Assembly (NCBI GenBank): GCA_016839865.1
Contig: JAEOTN010000314.1
Location: forward strand, 1-7,582
Length of the DNA stretch: 7,582 nt
Source: Promethearchaeota archaeon
GTDB lineage: Archaea; Asgardarchaeota; Lokiarchaeia; Sigynarchaeales; MK-D1
Direction of reading: 5' to 3'
In this document: piece after piece, positions 1 through 5,572 of the stretch
Position numbering within the stretch: position 1 is the first letter of the stretch
How the letters are laid out: every line of letters starts with the position of its first letter
Made by a program: the position numbers and the translations under genes
The notes under the pieces: model-generated
Database searches by the model: none
What the model was told of the DNA's origin: nothing
What the model saw: only the letters and a program-made list of their open reading frames with translations

Positions 1-123
1 GATCATAAAGAGGAAGAAGAAGTAGAAAAGATAGTCGTAGAGGAAGAGCAGGATCATAAAGAGGAAGAAGGAGTACAAAAGATAGTCGTAGAGGAAGAAC
101 AGGATCACAAAGAGGAAGAGGAA
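1..123 (+). repeat. 51-bp in-frame tandem repeat, about 2.4 copies
   Basis: Copy 1 covers 1-51, copy 2 covers 52-102, and a partial copy 3 starts at 103 and decays after about 123. Each copy starts GATCAYAAAGAGGAAGA. Copies 1 and 2 differ at only a few bases, two of which change residues (E to G and E to Q). The period is a multiple of three, so the repeat stays in frame in the acidic tail. The window begins exactly at a repeat boundary, so the true copy number is unknown. Confidence 0.85.
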
Positions 124-141
124 GAAGCAACAGATGAATAA
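1..141 (+). CDS. 3' end of an upstream gene with an acidic tandem-repeat C-terminal tail (partial)
   Basis: Frame 1 is open from the first base to a TAA at 139-141, giving 46 residues of an otherwise unseen protein. It consists of two full 17-residue repeats (DHKEEEEVEKIVVEEEQ, then DHKEEEGVQKIVVEEEQ) and a third partial copy ending DHKEEEEEATDE. Glu dominates, with a short hydrophobic IVV core in each copy, so the tail is probably solvent-exposed, helical or disordered. The bases repeat as well as the residues, so the array is recently expanded or homogenised and probably continues upstream. The stop overlaps the start of the next gene by 8 nt, which suggests co-transcription and translational coupling with the lipid genes. 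I cannot name the protein, because only its low-complexity tail is visible. Fairly sure it is coding: the 51-nt period keeps frame and the frame ends cleanly at the next gene. Confidence 0.65.
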   Translation, partial: DHKEEEEVEKIVVEEEQDHKEEEGVQKIVVEEEQDHKEEEEEATDE

Positions 142-916
142 AATCTACACTGATTATATCTTACCAAAATTAAAGCAAGATGGCGTATTACACGTTAGTT
201 TAATAGATCCAGATCCGATACGACAGACAACCGAAGAAGCTGGAGAAATGGGAAGACTTGCGGTAAACGCAGGAACAGATATCATATTTATTGGGGGAAG
301 TACATGTTTCGATCAATCATTTATTGATAATAGTATCCTCGAGATCAAGAAACTAACGAGTATACCAATCATCCTTTTTCCTGGCAGCATTAGTGGAATA
401 AGTAAACATGCAGATGCTGCTTTGTTTTTGAGTTTACTTAATTCGACAAATCATTATTATATCTCGGGACAACAGGCATTAGCTTCATTTACTATGAAAT
501 CTTTTGACATGGAACCCATTGGAACTGCGTATCTTATTGTAGAACCAGGCTCAGGTGCTGGATGGCTTGGAGATGTTAAATTATTACCGAGAAAAAAACC
601 AGAGATCTCGTTAGGATATGCATTATCTGCTGAATATTTTGGATTCAAAATGATTTATCTAGAAGCGGGTTCAGGTTCTGAAACATCTGTTCCCGAGAAA
701 ATCATCGGTTTAATAAAAAAAAATCTAAAAATCCCAATTATTGTGGGCGGAGGAATTCGAACTACCGAAAATGCTGTAGCAAAAGTATTAGCTGGTGCAG
801 ATTTGATCGTACAAGGAACCATCTTGGAAGAAACCTTATTAAAAGATCAAGGAAATTCCTTAGCAGAAACCATTAAAGCAGTAAAACAAGCAGGTAAGAA
901 AAAGCTTGAATCATAA
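134..916 (+). CDS. Geranylgeranylglyceryl phosphate synthase (GGGPS/PcrB family)
   Basis: This enzyme forms the first ether bond of archaeal lipids, joining geranylgeranyl diphosphate to sn-glycerol-1-phosphate with Mg2+. At 260 residues it is normal in length for the archaeal TIM-barrel GGGPS. Visible family motifs in order: LIDPD (23-27, with the Asp that helps bind Mg-diphosphate), IGGST (53-57), FPGS (82-85), LLNS (101-104), YLIVEPGSG (133-141), YLEAGSG (175-181), the phosphate-binding VGGGIR (204-209) and ADLIVQGT (222-229). The YLIVEPG and YLEAGSG segments fit the larger archaeal group (group II). Pro28 follows LIDPD where Lys is usual. The ATG lies inside the end of the upstream repeat gene (start 134, stop 139-141); GAGGAAG at 118-124 may serve as a distant Shine-Dalgarno. 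It overlaps the next gene by 11 nt. Identity is secure; activity is inferred from the family. Confidence 0.96.
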   Translation: MNKIYTDYILPKLKQDGVLHVSLIDPDPIRQTTEEAGEMGRLAVNAGTDIIFIGGSTCFDQSFIDNSILEIKKLTSIPIILFPGSISGISKHADAALFLSLLNSTNHYYISGQQALASFTMKSFDMEPIGTAYLIVEPGSGAGWLGDVKLLPRKKPEISLGYALSAEYFGFKMIYLEAGSGSETSVPEKIIGLIKKNLKIPIIVGGGIRTTENAVAKVLAGADLIVQGTILEETLLKDQGNSLAETIKAVKQAGKKKLES

Positions 917-1811
917 AGCTAAGACAAAAAGCAAATTTTTTTCTTACATCCAGATAACTAGACCGATAAATTGTTTATTTGGGAGTTTGACAGTAGTTAT
1001 TGGATTATTCAACGCGTTTTCAGGAGTCGGTTTTTTCCATGTACCAAATAATATACTTGTTTTGTTGGGAGGACTTTTTGTTTATATAATGGTTGCTGCT
1101 GCTTCTAACATCATTAATGACATCTTTGATATTGAAATCGATAGAATTAACCGTCCAAATCGACCAATTCCCAGTGGAAAAATACAGAAAAAAACAGCAA
1201 TAATTTATTCAGGTGTGATAATGGGAATAGGTTTTGTCATCTCTATTTTTTTGGCATTTTTTACACCTAACATTGTACTTGTACCGCTTCTTACAGTTTT
1301 CTTTGGGGGAATTGGATTTATTTACAGTTGGAAGGGGAAACGTAATGGATTTCTGGGTAATATTATGGTAGGAATTGCATTTTCTTCGGGAATTCCTTTT
1401 GGTGCTCTGTTAATAGTTCCATTTTTAGAAATACCCCCCTATCTTTGGTTCTTTTTTACTACATCGTTTTGTTTATTGATTAGTCGAGAATTAGTTAAAG
1501 GAATGGAAGATATTCAAGGAGATTCTAAGTACAATCTGAAAACAATCGCCAACTTGCGAGGTTTTAAATTTACTGCTTGGATATCAGGTATTTTTTCTGT
1601 GGGTGCAATTTTGACGTTTACGATTCCTATAATTCTCTACTCTTTCAATTTGGTCTCTGTTATTCTGATGGTGATTGGCAATGTTTTTGTGTTAAGTTCT
1701 ATTATATTTCTCATTAAGCCGGATCTAAAAGAAAATCAAACTAAAGCTAGTTTTTGCCTTAAAATTGGCGCCTATCTTGGTTTACTTGCCTATCTAATGG
1801 CAATTTTTTAA
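906..1811 (+). CDS. Digeranylgeranylglyceryl phosphate synthase (UbiA prenyltransferase family)
   Basis: This integral-membrane prenyltransferase adds the second geranylgeranyl chain to GGGP to make DGGGP. The 301-residue protein has the hydrophobic profile of the UbiA fold (about 8-9 helices). The first Asp-rich motif runs from N68 through N71-D72, D75 and D79, followed by NRPNRPIPSG (82-91). The second is R194-E195 through E201-D202, D206, Y209 and K212, the usual pattern for Mg-diphosphate binding. The start must be the TTG at 906-908: this frame has a TAA at 882-884, no ATG or GTG between it and 906, and the next Met is residue 62, inside an essential helix. A partial Shine-Dalgarno AGGT lies at 892-895. 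The start overlaps the GGGPS stop (914-916), so the two successive enzymes are probably translationally coupled. Other UbiA enzymes exist, but the neighbours make DGGGP synthase by far the best call. Confidence 0.93.
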   Translation: MNHKAKTKSKFFSYIQITRPINCLFGSLTVVIGLFNAFSGVGFFHVPNNILVLLGGLFVYIMVAAASNIINDIFDIEIDRINRPNRPIPSGKIQKKTAIIYSGVIMGIGFVISIFLAFFTPNIVLVPLLTVFFGGIGFIYSWKGKRNGFLGNIMVGIAFSSGIPFGALLIVPFLEIPPYLWFFFTTSFCLLISRELVKGMEDIQGDSKYNLKTIANLRGFKFTAWISGIFSVGAILTFTIPIILYSFNLVSVILMVIGNVFVLSSIIFLIKPDLKENQTKASFCLKIGAYLGLLAYLMAIF

Positions 1812-1846
1812 GAACCCGGTAATTATATGCCTTTATAGAGACAAAT

Positions 1847-1851
1847 GAGGT
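1847..1851 (+). promoter_or_regulatory. Shine-Dalgarno deciding the GTG start at 1858
   Basis: GAGGT lies 6 nt before the GTG at 1858-1860, a good match to the archaeal anti-Shine-Dalgarno. It favours this GTG over the in-frame ATG at 1876 and over the out-of-frame ATG at 1845. Confidence 0.6.
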
Positions 1852-1857
1852 ATTGCA

Positions 1858-2628
1858 GTGGTCACCCCAATTCAGATGGATATCATATTATTATCAGGAG
1901 CATTTCTCTACATAATAATAATAATAGGGATATCAATTATACTGAAAAAAACTGGAGTGATTACATCCCACACTGCCCGAAAAATTGTTCATTTGTTCGC
2001 AGGGTTCGCTGTTTTTATCGTACCATATCTATCCATTCCATTTCTAGCATTAATCATTTCAGTATCAGTACTAATTTTTACTCGATTTGCAGGACCGAAG
2101 AACATTGGAAAACCCGTATTCGAAGCGATTGCAGAGAAGGACGAACGAGAAAAAGGATACTTAAGCGGTCCTTTCTCTTATGCGTTAGCAATCAACATTT
2201 TGGTGTTTATTTTTTCGTTTGAAAATGCTGTTCAGTATTTCTATTTCCCTGCAAGTAGTATCATGGTGATGATGATAAGTGATACAGCTGCTGCATGGGT
2301 TGGTAGGAAATGGGGGAAGCACAAGATAGACTTGAAGTATACAAAGACAGTCCGAACAATTGAAGGAAGTTTAACGATGTTTGTAACTGCATTTATCCTT
2401 AGTTTCCTTGGTTTTAGCTTTTTTGGACAATGGTTTCCCGATAGTAATCAGCAAATGGAATATTCTTGGATTGCGATTCTTTCTTTGATACTGGCCTTAA
2501 ATTCTACAATTGTTGAGATTTTTAGTCCTTCAAATATAGATGATTTGACTGTTCCGATTACGGGATGCTTACTCACCTTTGGTATAACTGCTTTGCTATT
2601 TCCAGCATCTATAGGTATAGGCTTATAA
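1858..2628 (+). CDS. SEC59/VTE5-like polyprenol kinase or cytidylyltransferase-family membrane protein
   Basis: A 256-residue membrane protein resembling the CTP-dependent dolichol kinase (SEC59), phytol kinase (VTE5) and DGK1 group, distantly related to CDP-diglyceride synthases. Seen in the sequence: an N-terminal helix (about 9-29), RKIVH (41-45), a cytoplasmic-type stretch with EREKG (96-100) before GPFSYA (104-109), the core DTAAAWVGRKWGKHK (142-156) with KT and EGS (163-171), and E220 followed by DDLTVP (228-233). The D-x-x-A-x-x-x-G-R and K-T...E-G-S pattern is the family signature. The GTG start is supported by GAGGT 6 nt upstream. Forty-six nt separate it from the DGGGP synthase. The substrate cannot be read from sequence: a prenyl alcohol such as geranylgeraniol, dolichol or archaeal polyprenol, or, given the neighbours, the CTP-dependent activation of DGGGP. 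It is not CarS-like in size or motifs. Confidence 0.8.
   Translation: MVTPIQMDIILLSGAFLYIIIIIGISIILKKTGVITSHTARKIVHLFAGFAVFIVPYLSIPFLALIISVSVLIFTRFAGPKNIGKPVFEAIAEKDEREKGYLSGPFSYALAINILVFIFSFENAVQYFYFPASSIMVMMISDTAAAWVGRKWGKHKIDLKYTKTVRTIEGSLTMFVTAFILSFLGFSFFGQWFPDSNQQMEYSWIAILSLILALNSTIVEIFSPSNIDDLTVPITGCLLTFGITALLFPASIGIGL
2623..2628 (+). promoter_or_regulatory. Possible TATA box overlapping the preceding stop codon
   Basis: GCTTATAAGT at 2621-2630 has its TTATAA core on the TAA stop of the preceding gene. It is centred about 30 nt before the ATG at 2656, where an archaeal TATA box would give a leaderless or very short-leader transcript of the reductase gene. One AT-rich hexamer in an AT-rich genome is weak evidence. 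Confidence 0.3.
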
Positions 2629-2655
2629 GTTTGTAAGCCACAATTGATGATATCC

Positions 2656-4023
2656 ATGAAAAAGTATGACATCATAATTGTGGGTGCTGGTGCTGCGGGT
2701 AGTATTGCTGCATATTTTGGTGCCAAAAGGGGTTACACGGTCTGCCTAATAGACGGAAAACCACAGGATAAAATTGGAGATAAAATCTGTGGTGACGGTA
2801 TTGGTGGTGAAATTTTTGATTTCTTGAAAATCCCACATCCGACACAAGGTGAATACCTCAATGTAATTCGGGGTGCGAAAATTTACCCTCCTGATATTCG
2901 CTATCCTATAACAATTGAAGATAATGTTCAAGCTGGATATGTGATTGATCGCTTACGATTTGGGCAACGATTATTAAATGATGCAATAAATGCTGGTGCA
3001 ACTTTATATCATAATACTCATGCAATTAGTCCAATAATTGAATCGAAACAAGTAATTGGAATCAAGATTAAAAGTAAGATTGTTGAAGAAAAAGAATTGT
3101 ATGCTAAAACTGTGCTGGACGCAAGTGGTTTCCATACAAATCTCCGAAAACAGATAGATTTTCCATTTCTAATAAAAGAAATTCATCCTAAAGATTACAT
3201 TGTGTGTTATCGGGAGATTGTCAGACTAGATAATCCAGTAGTGTATGGTAAAGATTACATACATATTTACATGGATAATAAACGTGCTCCAGGGGGATAT
3301 GTATGGTATTTTCCACGCAATGAGTATGAAGTAAACATCGGATTCGGTGTGTCACTCTCTTTCAAACATAAATTAAGAGAATTATATGAAAAGTATGTTT
3401 ATGAGCCGTTTATTGGAAAAGAACCGTGTACTCGTCTTACAGGTGGTTCCGGTTTAGTTTCTGTTTGTAGACCACTCTTTACGGGTGTAGCCAACGGTAT
3501 AATGTTTGCTGGTGATGCGGCTATGCAAGTAAATCCAATTTCAGGTGGAGGTTTGATTTCTTGTATGCAAGCAGGATATTACGCAATTCAAGGATTCTCA
3601 AAAGCCATGGAGATGGATAAATTTGATGCACTAGGTTTATGGAAATATAATTTATTATCCCAAAAAACTATAGGGGCTGAATTTGCAGCTCTAGATATTT
3701 TACGATTAGCTATCCAACAATTTCCAAACGAAGTTTTTGATTTTGCATTGAAGAAACAGCTGGTTACTGGAGAAGAAATATCAGGAATTGCTTCCTCAGG
3801 TGAAATTAATCCTCCAATGATAGAAATGATAGGGAAACTTATCAGAGGTATATCTAAACCTAAAATTTTACTAGAGTTGAATTTTTTACGTAATTGTATG
3901 AGTGAGATTAAATCTATCTACAAAAGATATCCTACATCTCCAATATATCTTGAAAACTGGATCAAAGATGTGATTAATGTATATTCTAAGGTTCAAAACA
4001 GGCTTAATTCGAATTCTAAATGA
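2656..4023 (+). CDS. Geranylgeranyl reductase family flavoprotein (archaeal lipid chain saturation)
   Basis: This FAD enzyme reduces the double bonds of geranylgeranyl chains in archaeal lipid precursors, the late step of archaeol formation. With the ATG at 2656 it has 455 residues, normal for the family. Visible: the Rossmann FAD motif GAGAAG (10-15) ending at D33, the family CGDG (45-48), DASG (155-158), the active-site motif Y215-x-W-x-F-P (215-220, within APGGYVWYFP), and GDAA (286-289) followed by NPISGGGL (293-300), which contacts the flavin. Starts at TTG 2644 or ATG 2647 are also in frame; 2656 is preferred because it puts the beta strand of the FAD fold four residues in, as in relatives, and a weak GATGAT lies 4 nt upstream. 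The gene begins 27 nt after the kinase-like gene and closes the lipid run. Relatives reduce either free or glycerol-bound chains; the substrate here is inferred from context. Confidence 0.94.
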   Translation: MKKYDIIIVGAGAAGSIAAYFGAKRGYTVCLIDGKPQDKIGDKICGDGIGGEIFDFLKIPHPTQGEYLNVIRGAKIYPPDIRYPITIEDNVQAGYVIDRLRFGQRLLNDAINAGATLYHNTHAISPIIESKQVIGIKIKSKIVEEKELYAKTVLDASGFHTNLRKQIDFPFLIKEIHPKDYIVCYREIVRLDNPVVYGKDYIHIYMDNKRAPGGYVWYFPRNEYEVNIGFGVSLSFKHKLRELYEKYVYEPFIGKEPCTRLTGGSGLVSVCRPLFTGVANGIMFAGDAAMQVNPISGGGLISCMQAGYYAIQGFSKAMEMDKFDALGLWKYNLLSQKTIGAEFAALDILRLAIQQFPNEVFDFALKKQLVTGEEISGIASSGEINPPMIEMIGKLIRGISKPKILLELNFLRNCMSEIKSIYKRYPTSPIYLENWIKDVINVYSKVQNRLNSNSK

Positions 4024-4032
4024 GGGATATTA

Positions 4033-4590
4033 TTATTTTCCATTTTGATTGGCTTTTTTCTGTTGAATTTTCGTGGAGATGGCGCCAGAAATTGAACCGC
4101 CTATAGATCCTCCTATAAGTACTGATATTAGAGCAGTTAGGATGCCTCCACCAGTTTCAAAAATGTTACTTATAAAAACAAAAGTGATATTTGCTTGTGA
4201 AATTACAGCAAAACACAACCAAAGAATAACCAATAACGAAATTACTATAAAACTGAATAATAAACCACGTTTGGCTCCAATTACAAGCATTCCAGTAAAT
4301 AATCCGGTAAAGAACCAAGTTAAGAAAACAGGTAGAAATGCTTCAACAATAAATAAACCTTTATCCGGTATATGAGGTAACACAAAGTAGAAGTTAAAAA
4401 TATTAAATCGAAAAGACATCCAAGTAAATTCGTATAATCCTACAAACGGTTTATCTCCAATCTCTATTAAAATGTCCATTAATGCTCTGCCGTCGTAGGT
4501 CATGAAATGTACAAAATTAAAGAAGAATACTCCAAAAAAAGCTAAACCAATCCCGATTAATAAACCAAAAAAGGTCGAAATTTTGGACAT
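4033..4590 (-). CDS. Membrane protein of unknown function, about four transmembrane helices
   Basis: I do not recognise this 185-residue protein. Hydrophobicity suggests a helix at 7-29, then a roughly 50-residue segment rich in aromatic residues with amphipathic stretches (49-71, with GLYEFTWMSFRFNIFNFYF), then helices near 80-106, 110-131 and 147-172. Short basic loops follow the second helix (KRG, 107-109) and the end is polar and Lys-rich (174-185). The last helix carries a glycine-zipper pattern (GGSIGGSISGAIS, 160-172) that favours tight helix packing. There is no catalytic motif, no Cys cluster and no typical transporter signature. Its stop is 9 nt from the stop of the convergent reductase gene. 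The ATG at 4588-4590 is preceded by a TATA-like box at a leaderless distance, so it probably has its own promoter, separate from the ribosomal pair behind it. The protein is credible because of its consistent membrane architecture; its function is unknown. Confidence 0.8.
   Translation of the reverse strand: MSKISTFFGLLIGIGLAFFGVFFFNFVHFMTYDGRALMDILIEIGDKPFVGLYEFTWMSFRFNIFNFYFVLPHIPDKGLFIVEAFLPVFLTWFFTGLFTGMLVIGAKRGLLFSFIVISLLVILWLCFAVISQANITFVFISNIFETGGGILTALISVLIGGSIGGSISGAISTKIQQKKANQNGK
4036..4059 (+). terminator. T-rich stretch after the reductase gene, probable terminator
   Basis: Just after the reductase stop the + strand has T-runs at 4036-4039 and 4054-4059 (six T). Archaeal transcription usually ends at such U-tracts. 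The tract lies inside the C-terminal coding sequence of the convergent membrane protein, where it encodes the Lys-rich tail on the other strand. Confidence 0.45.
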
Positions 4591-4614
4591 TATATGAAAA
4601 TAGAGTGTTTACTA

Positions 4615-4622
4615 CTATAAAT
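4615..4622 (-). promoter_or_regulatory. TATA box for the membrane-protein gene, suggesting a leaderless mRNA
   Basis: On the minus strand ATTTATAG is centred about 28 nt before the first base of the ATG at 4590. Archaeal TATA boxes lie about 26-27 nt before the transcription start, so the message would start at or next to the ATG. No Shine-Dalgarno is seen before this start, which agrees with a leaderless transcript. Confidence 0.5.
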
Positions 4623-4684
4623 CTTTACTAGAGAATTGTCTTTTCAAACTATTTGACAGAGAGACCATGTGTTGATGGATTTGG

Positions 4685-4691
4685 AAAAATT
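4685..4691 (-). terminator. T-run directly after the L34e stop
   Basis: On the minus strand the L34e TAA (4692-4690) runs straight into five T (4689-4685). This is a short candidate U-tract terminator for the ribosomal protein pair. It is modest in length and no hairpin is obvious. Confidence 0.35.
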
Positions 4692-4959
4692 ACAGTTGTT
4701 TAGATATGTCTACTAACGAATTTTTCAAGCATTTTGGGCAAACTCTTCCGCCATATTGACGTTCAGGTCGTTTTGAGACTTTGGGTATTTTCTTCATCTT
4801 AGCAGGTCGTTTTGCTGGTACACCACCAAGCGGTTTAGAGCATAGAGCACATTTTGCTTTGCTTGGATTTCGTCTCCGGTACACTATCGTATTTCGGTTT
4901 CCAGGAGTTCTCCGTTTCTTTCGTGCCATACTATGGCTTCGATGCATCGGTTTTACCAT
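4690..4959 (-). CDS. rpl34e: Large-subunit ribosomal protein L34e (eL34)
   Basis: An 89-residue basic zinc-ribbon protein of the 50S subunit, found in archaea and eukaryotes but not in bacteria. The start MVKPMHRSHS matches the family N-terminus, followed by RKKRRTPGN (13-21), the first zinc knuckle C37-x2-C40, KPLGGVPAKRP (42-52), SKRPERQYGG (62-71) and the second knuckle C74-x2-C77. All four zinc ligands are present. The ATG at 4959 lies 11 nt after the end of S8e, with GTGAG (4970-4966) as a possible Shine-Dalgarno, so the pair is an operon. An internal Met at residue 11 is a poorer start because the conserved N-terminal residues would be lost. Identity is secure. Confidence 0.95.
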   Translation of the reverse strand: MVKPMHRSHSMARKKRRTPGNRNTIVYRRRNPSKAKCALCSKPLGGVPAKRPAKMKKIPKVSKRPERQYGGRVCPKCLKNSLVDISKQL

Positions 4960-4970
4960 TTGTGTCTCAC

Positions 4971-5363
4971 TTACTTAGTTTTTTTATAGTCAACGATCAT
5001 TCCATTTAGGATACCATGTTGCCCTGGACGACTGGTAACTTTCACAAATCCCAAGTCTGTTTCGAGTATTGTTCCTTTTGTAATGATAGATCTACGATTG
5101 TAATCAATGGAAGATGGATTTGACTCAACACGTTTAATTGTTGCAGATTTCACTTCTCCCTTTTTATTAACTACATTGATTTTATTTGAGTTAAACATCT
5201 TTAATTTCTGGTTTCCACCTCTGGTTCTAACACTTTTCTTTCGATCTTCGCCTACCTTGGTTTCAATGGGTGGAAAAGCTAACTCATATTTTCTTTTCTT
5301 ACGTGCTCGCCGTATTTTTTTACCTGTTTTGGTTCTTCGGCTGCGATAATGGGTATTTGCCAT
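4971..5363 (-). CDS. rps8e: Small-subunit ribosomal protein S8e (eS8)
   Basis: A 130-residue basic protein of the 30S subunit, close to the usual archaeal length. Typical S8e segments are the N-terminal YRSRRTKTGKKIRRARKKRK (6-25), the ETKVGEDRKKSVRTRGGNQK stretch (34-53), and the conserved second half VESNPSSIDYNRRSIITKG (79-97), ETDLG, and TSRPGQHGILNG (111-122). The archaeal form lacks the large eukaryotic insertion, as here. It is the first gene of a two-gene minus-strand operon with L34e, 11 nt apart. The sequence before the ATG (ATAGATGAAAC on the minus strand) has only a weak Shine-Dalgarno; a promoter probably lies in the divergent spacer. Identity is secure. Confidence 0.96.
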   Translation of the reverse strand: MANTHYRSRRTKTGKKIRRARKKRKYELAFPPIETKVGEDRKKSVRTRGGNQKLKMFNSNKINVVNKKGEVKSATIKRVESNPSSIDYNRRSIITKGTILETDLGFVKVTSRPGQHGILNGMIVDYKKTK

Positions 5364-5572
5364 GTTTCATCTATTTCATTGTAGATCGTCGTTAATTACG
5401 CCAATGCTGTGTAAAATAACATTAAAAATTTTCCATTTTCGGATCGCAGTTCTGATGAATGTCACTTTTCCCAAGAATGGACTCACTAAATTTTAAAAGC
5501 ATGGGATTTGTTACATCTACATACATACAGTTTATATGTTTATAGACTTCATATTAAAGATGGTTATGATAG
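5364..5572. other. Divergent intergenic spacer with promoters for S8e and the Ntn-hydrolase
   Basis: This 209-nt AT-rich gap separates the divergent S8e and C45-type genes. I see no ORF with a known product, no tRNA and no clear hairpin RNA. Toward the + gene it holds a good TATA box (5531-5538). Toward S8e the best TATA-like stretch is ATTTTTAAT on the minus strand (5429-5421), preceded by A-rich sequence, which would give a leader of about 35 nt; that call is weak. Confidence 0.6.
5531..5538 (+). promoter_or_regulatory. TATA box of the C45-type hydrolase gene
   Basis: TTTATATG is a near-consensus archaeal TATA box, centred about 38 nt before the ATG at 5573. Transcription would start near 5560, leaving a leader of about 13 nt or less. 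Confidence 0.55.

Noticed and set aside
457..648. A short minus-strand frame inside the GGGPS gene
   Set aside because: It is antisense to conserved GGGPS motifs and has no independent support; similar short frames at 2448-2931, 5698-5973, 6202-6399 and 7205-7420 were dropped for the same reason.
1821..1837. AT-rich TATATG/TTTATAG sequences before the kinase-like gene as a promoter
   Set aside because: They lie so close to the start that a transcript would begin at or after the Shine-Dalgarno at 1847-1851, which is otherwise good. Read-through from the DGGGP synthase gene is simpler.
1845..2222. A 125-codon frame on the + strand starting at ATG 1845
   Set aside because: It lies wholly over the kinase-like gene in another frame. 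Its translation is a low-complexity mix of Ser, Ile, His, Arg and Asn with no family resemblance, while the other frame has clear motifs and a Shine-Dalgarno.
4004..4019. AATTCGAATT palindrome near the end of the reductase gene
   Set aside because: It is a short AT-rich palindrome inside coding sequence, likely chance, and too small for a terminator hairpin or operator claim.
4073..4375. A 100-codon + strand frame opposite the membrane protein
   Set aside because: It is the antisense shadow of hydrophobic codons, with no motif and no Shine-Dalgarno. The minus-strand frame has proper membrane helices and a TATA box.
4781..5349. Two + strand frames (4781-4978 and 5107-5349) opposite L34e and S8e
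   Set aside because: Both are antisense shadows of secure ribosomal protein genes.
5364..5572. A possible structured RNA in the divergent spacer
   Set aside because: No convincing long hairpin, tRNA-like arms or box C/D pair could be found by eye; promoter elements explain the spacer well enough.
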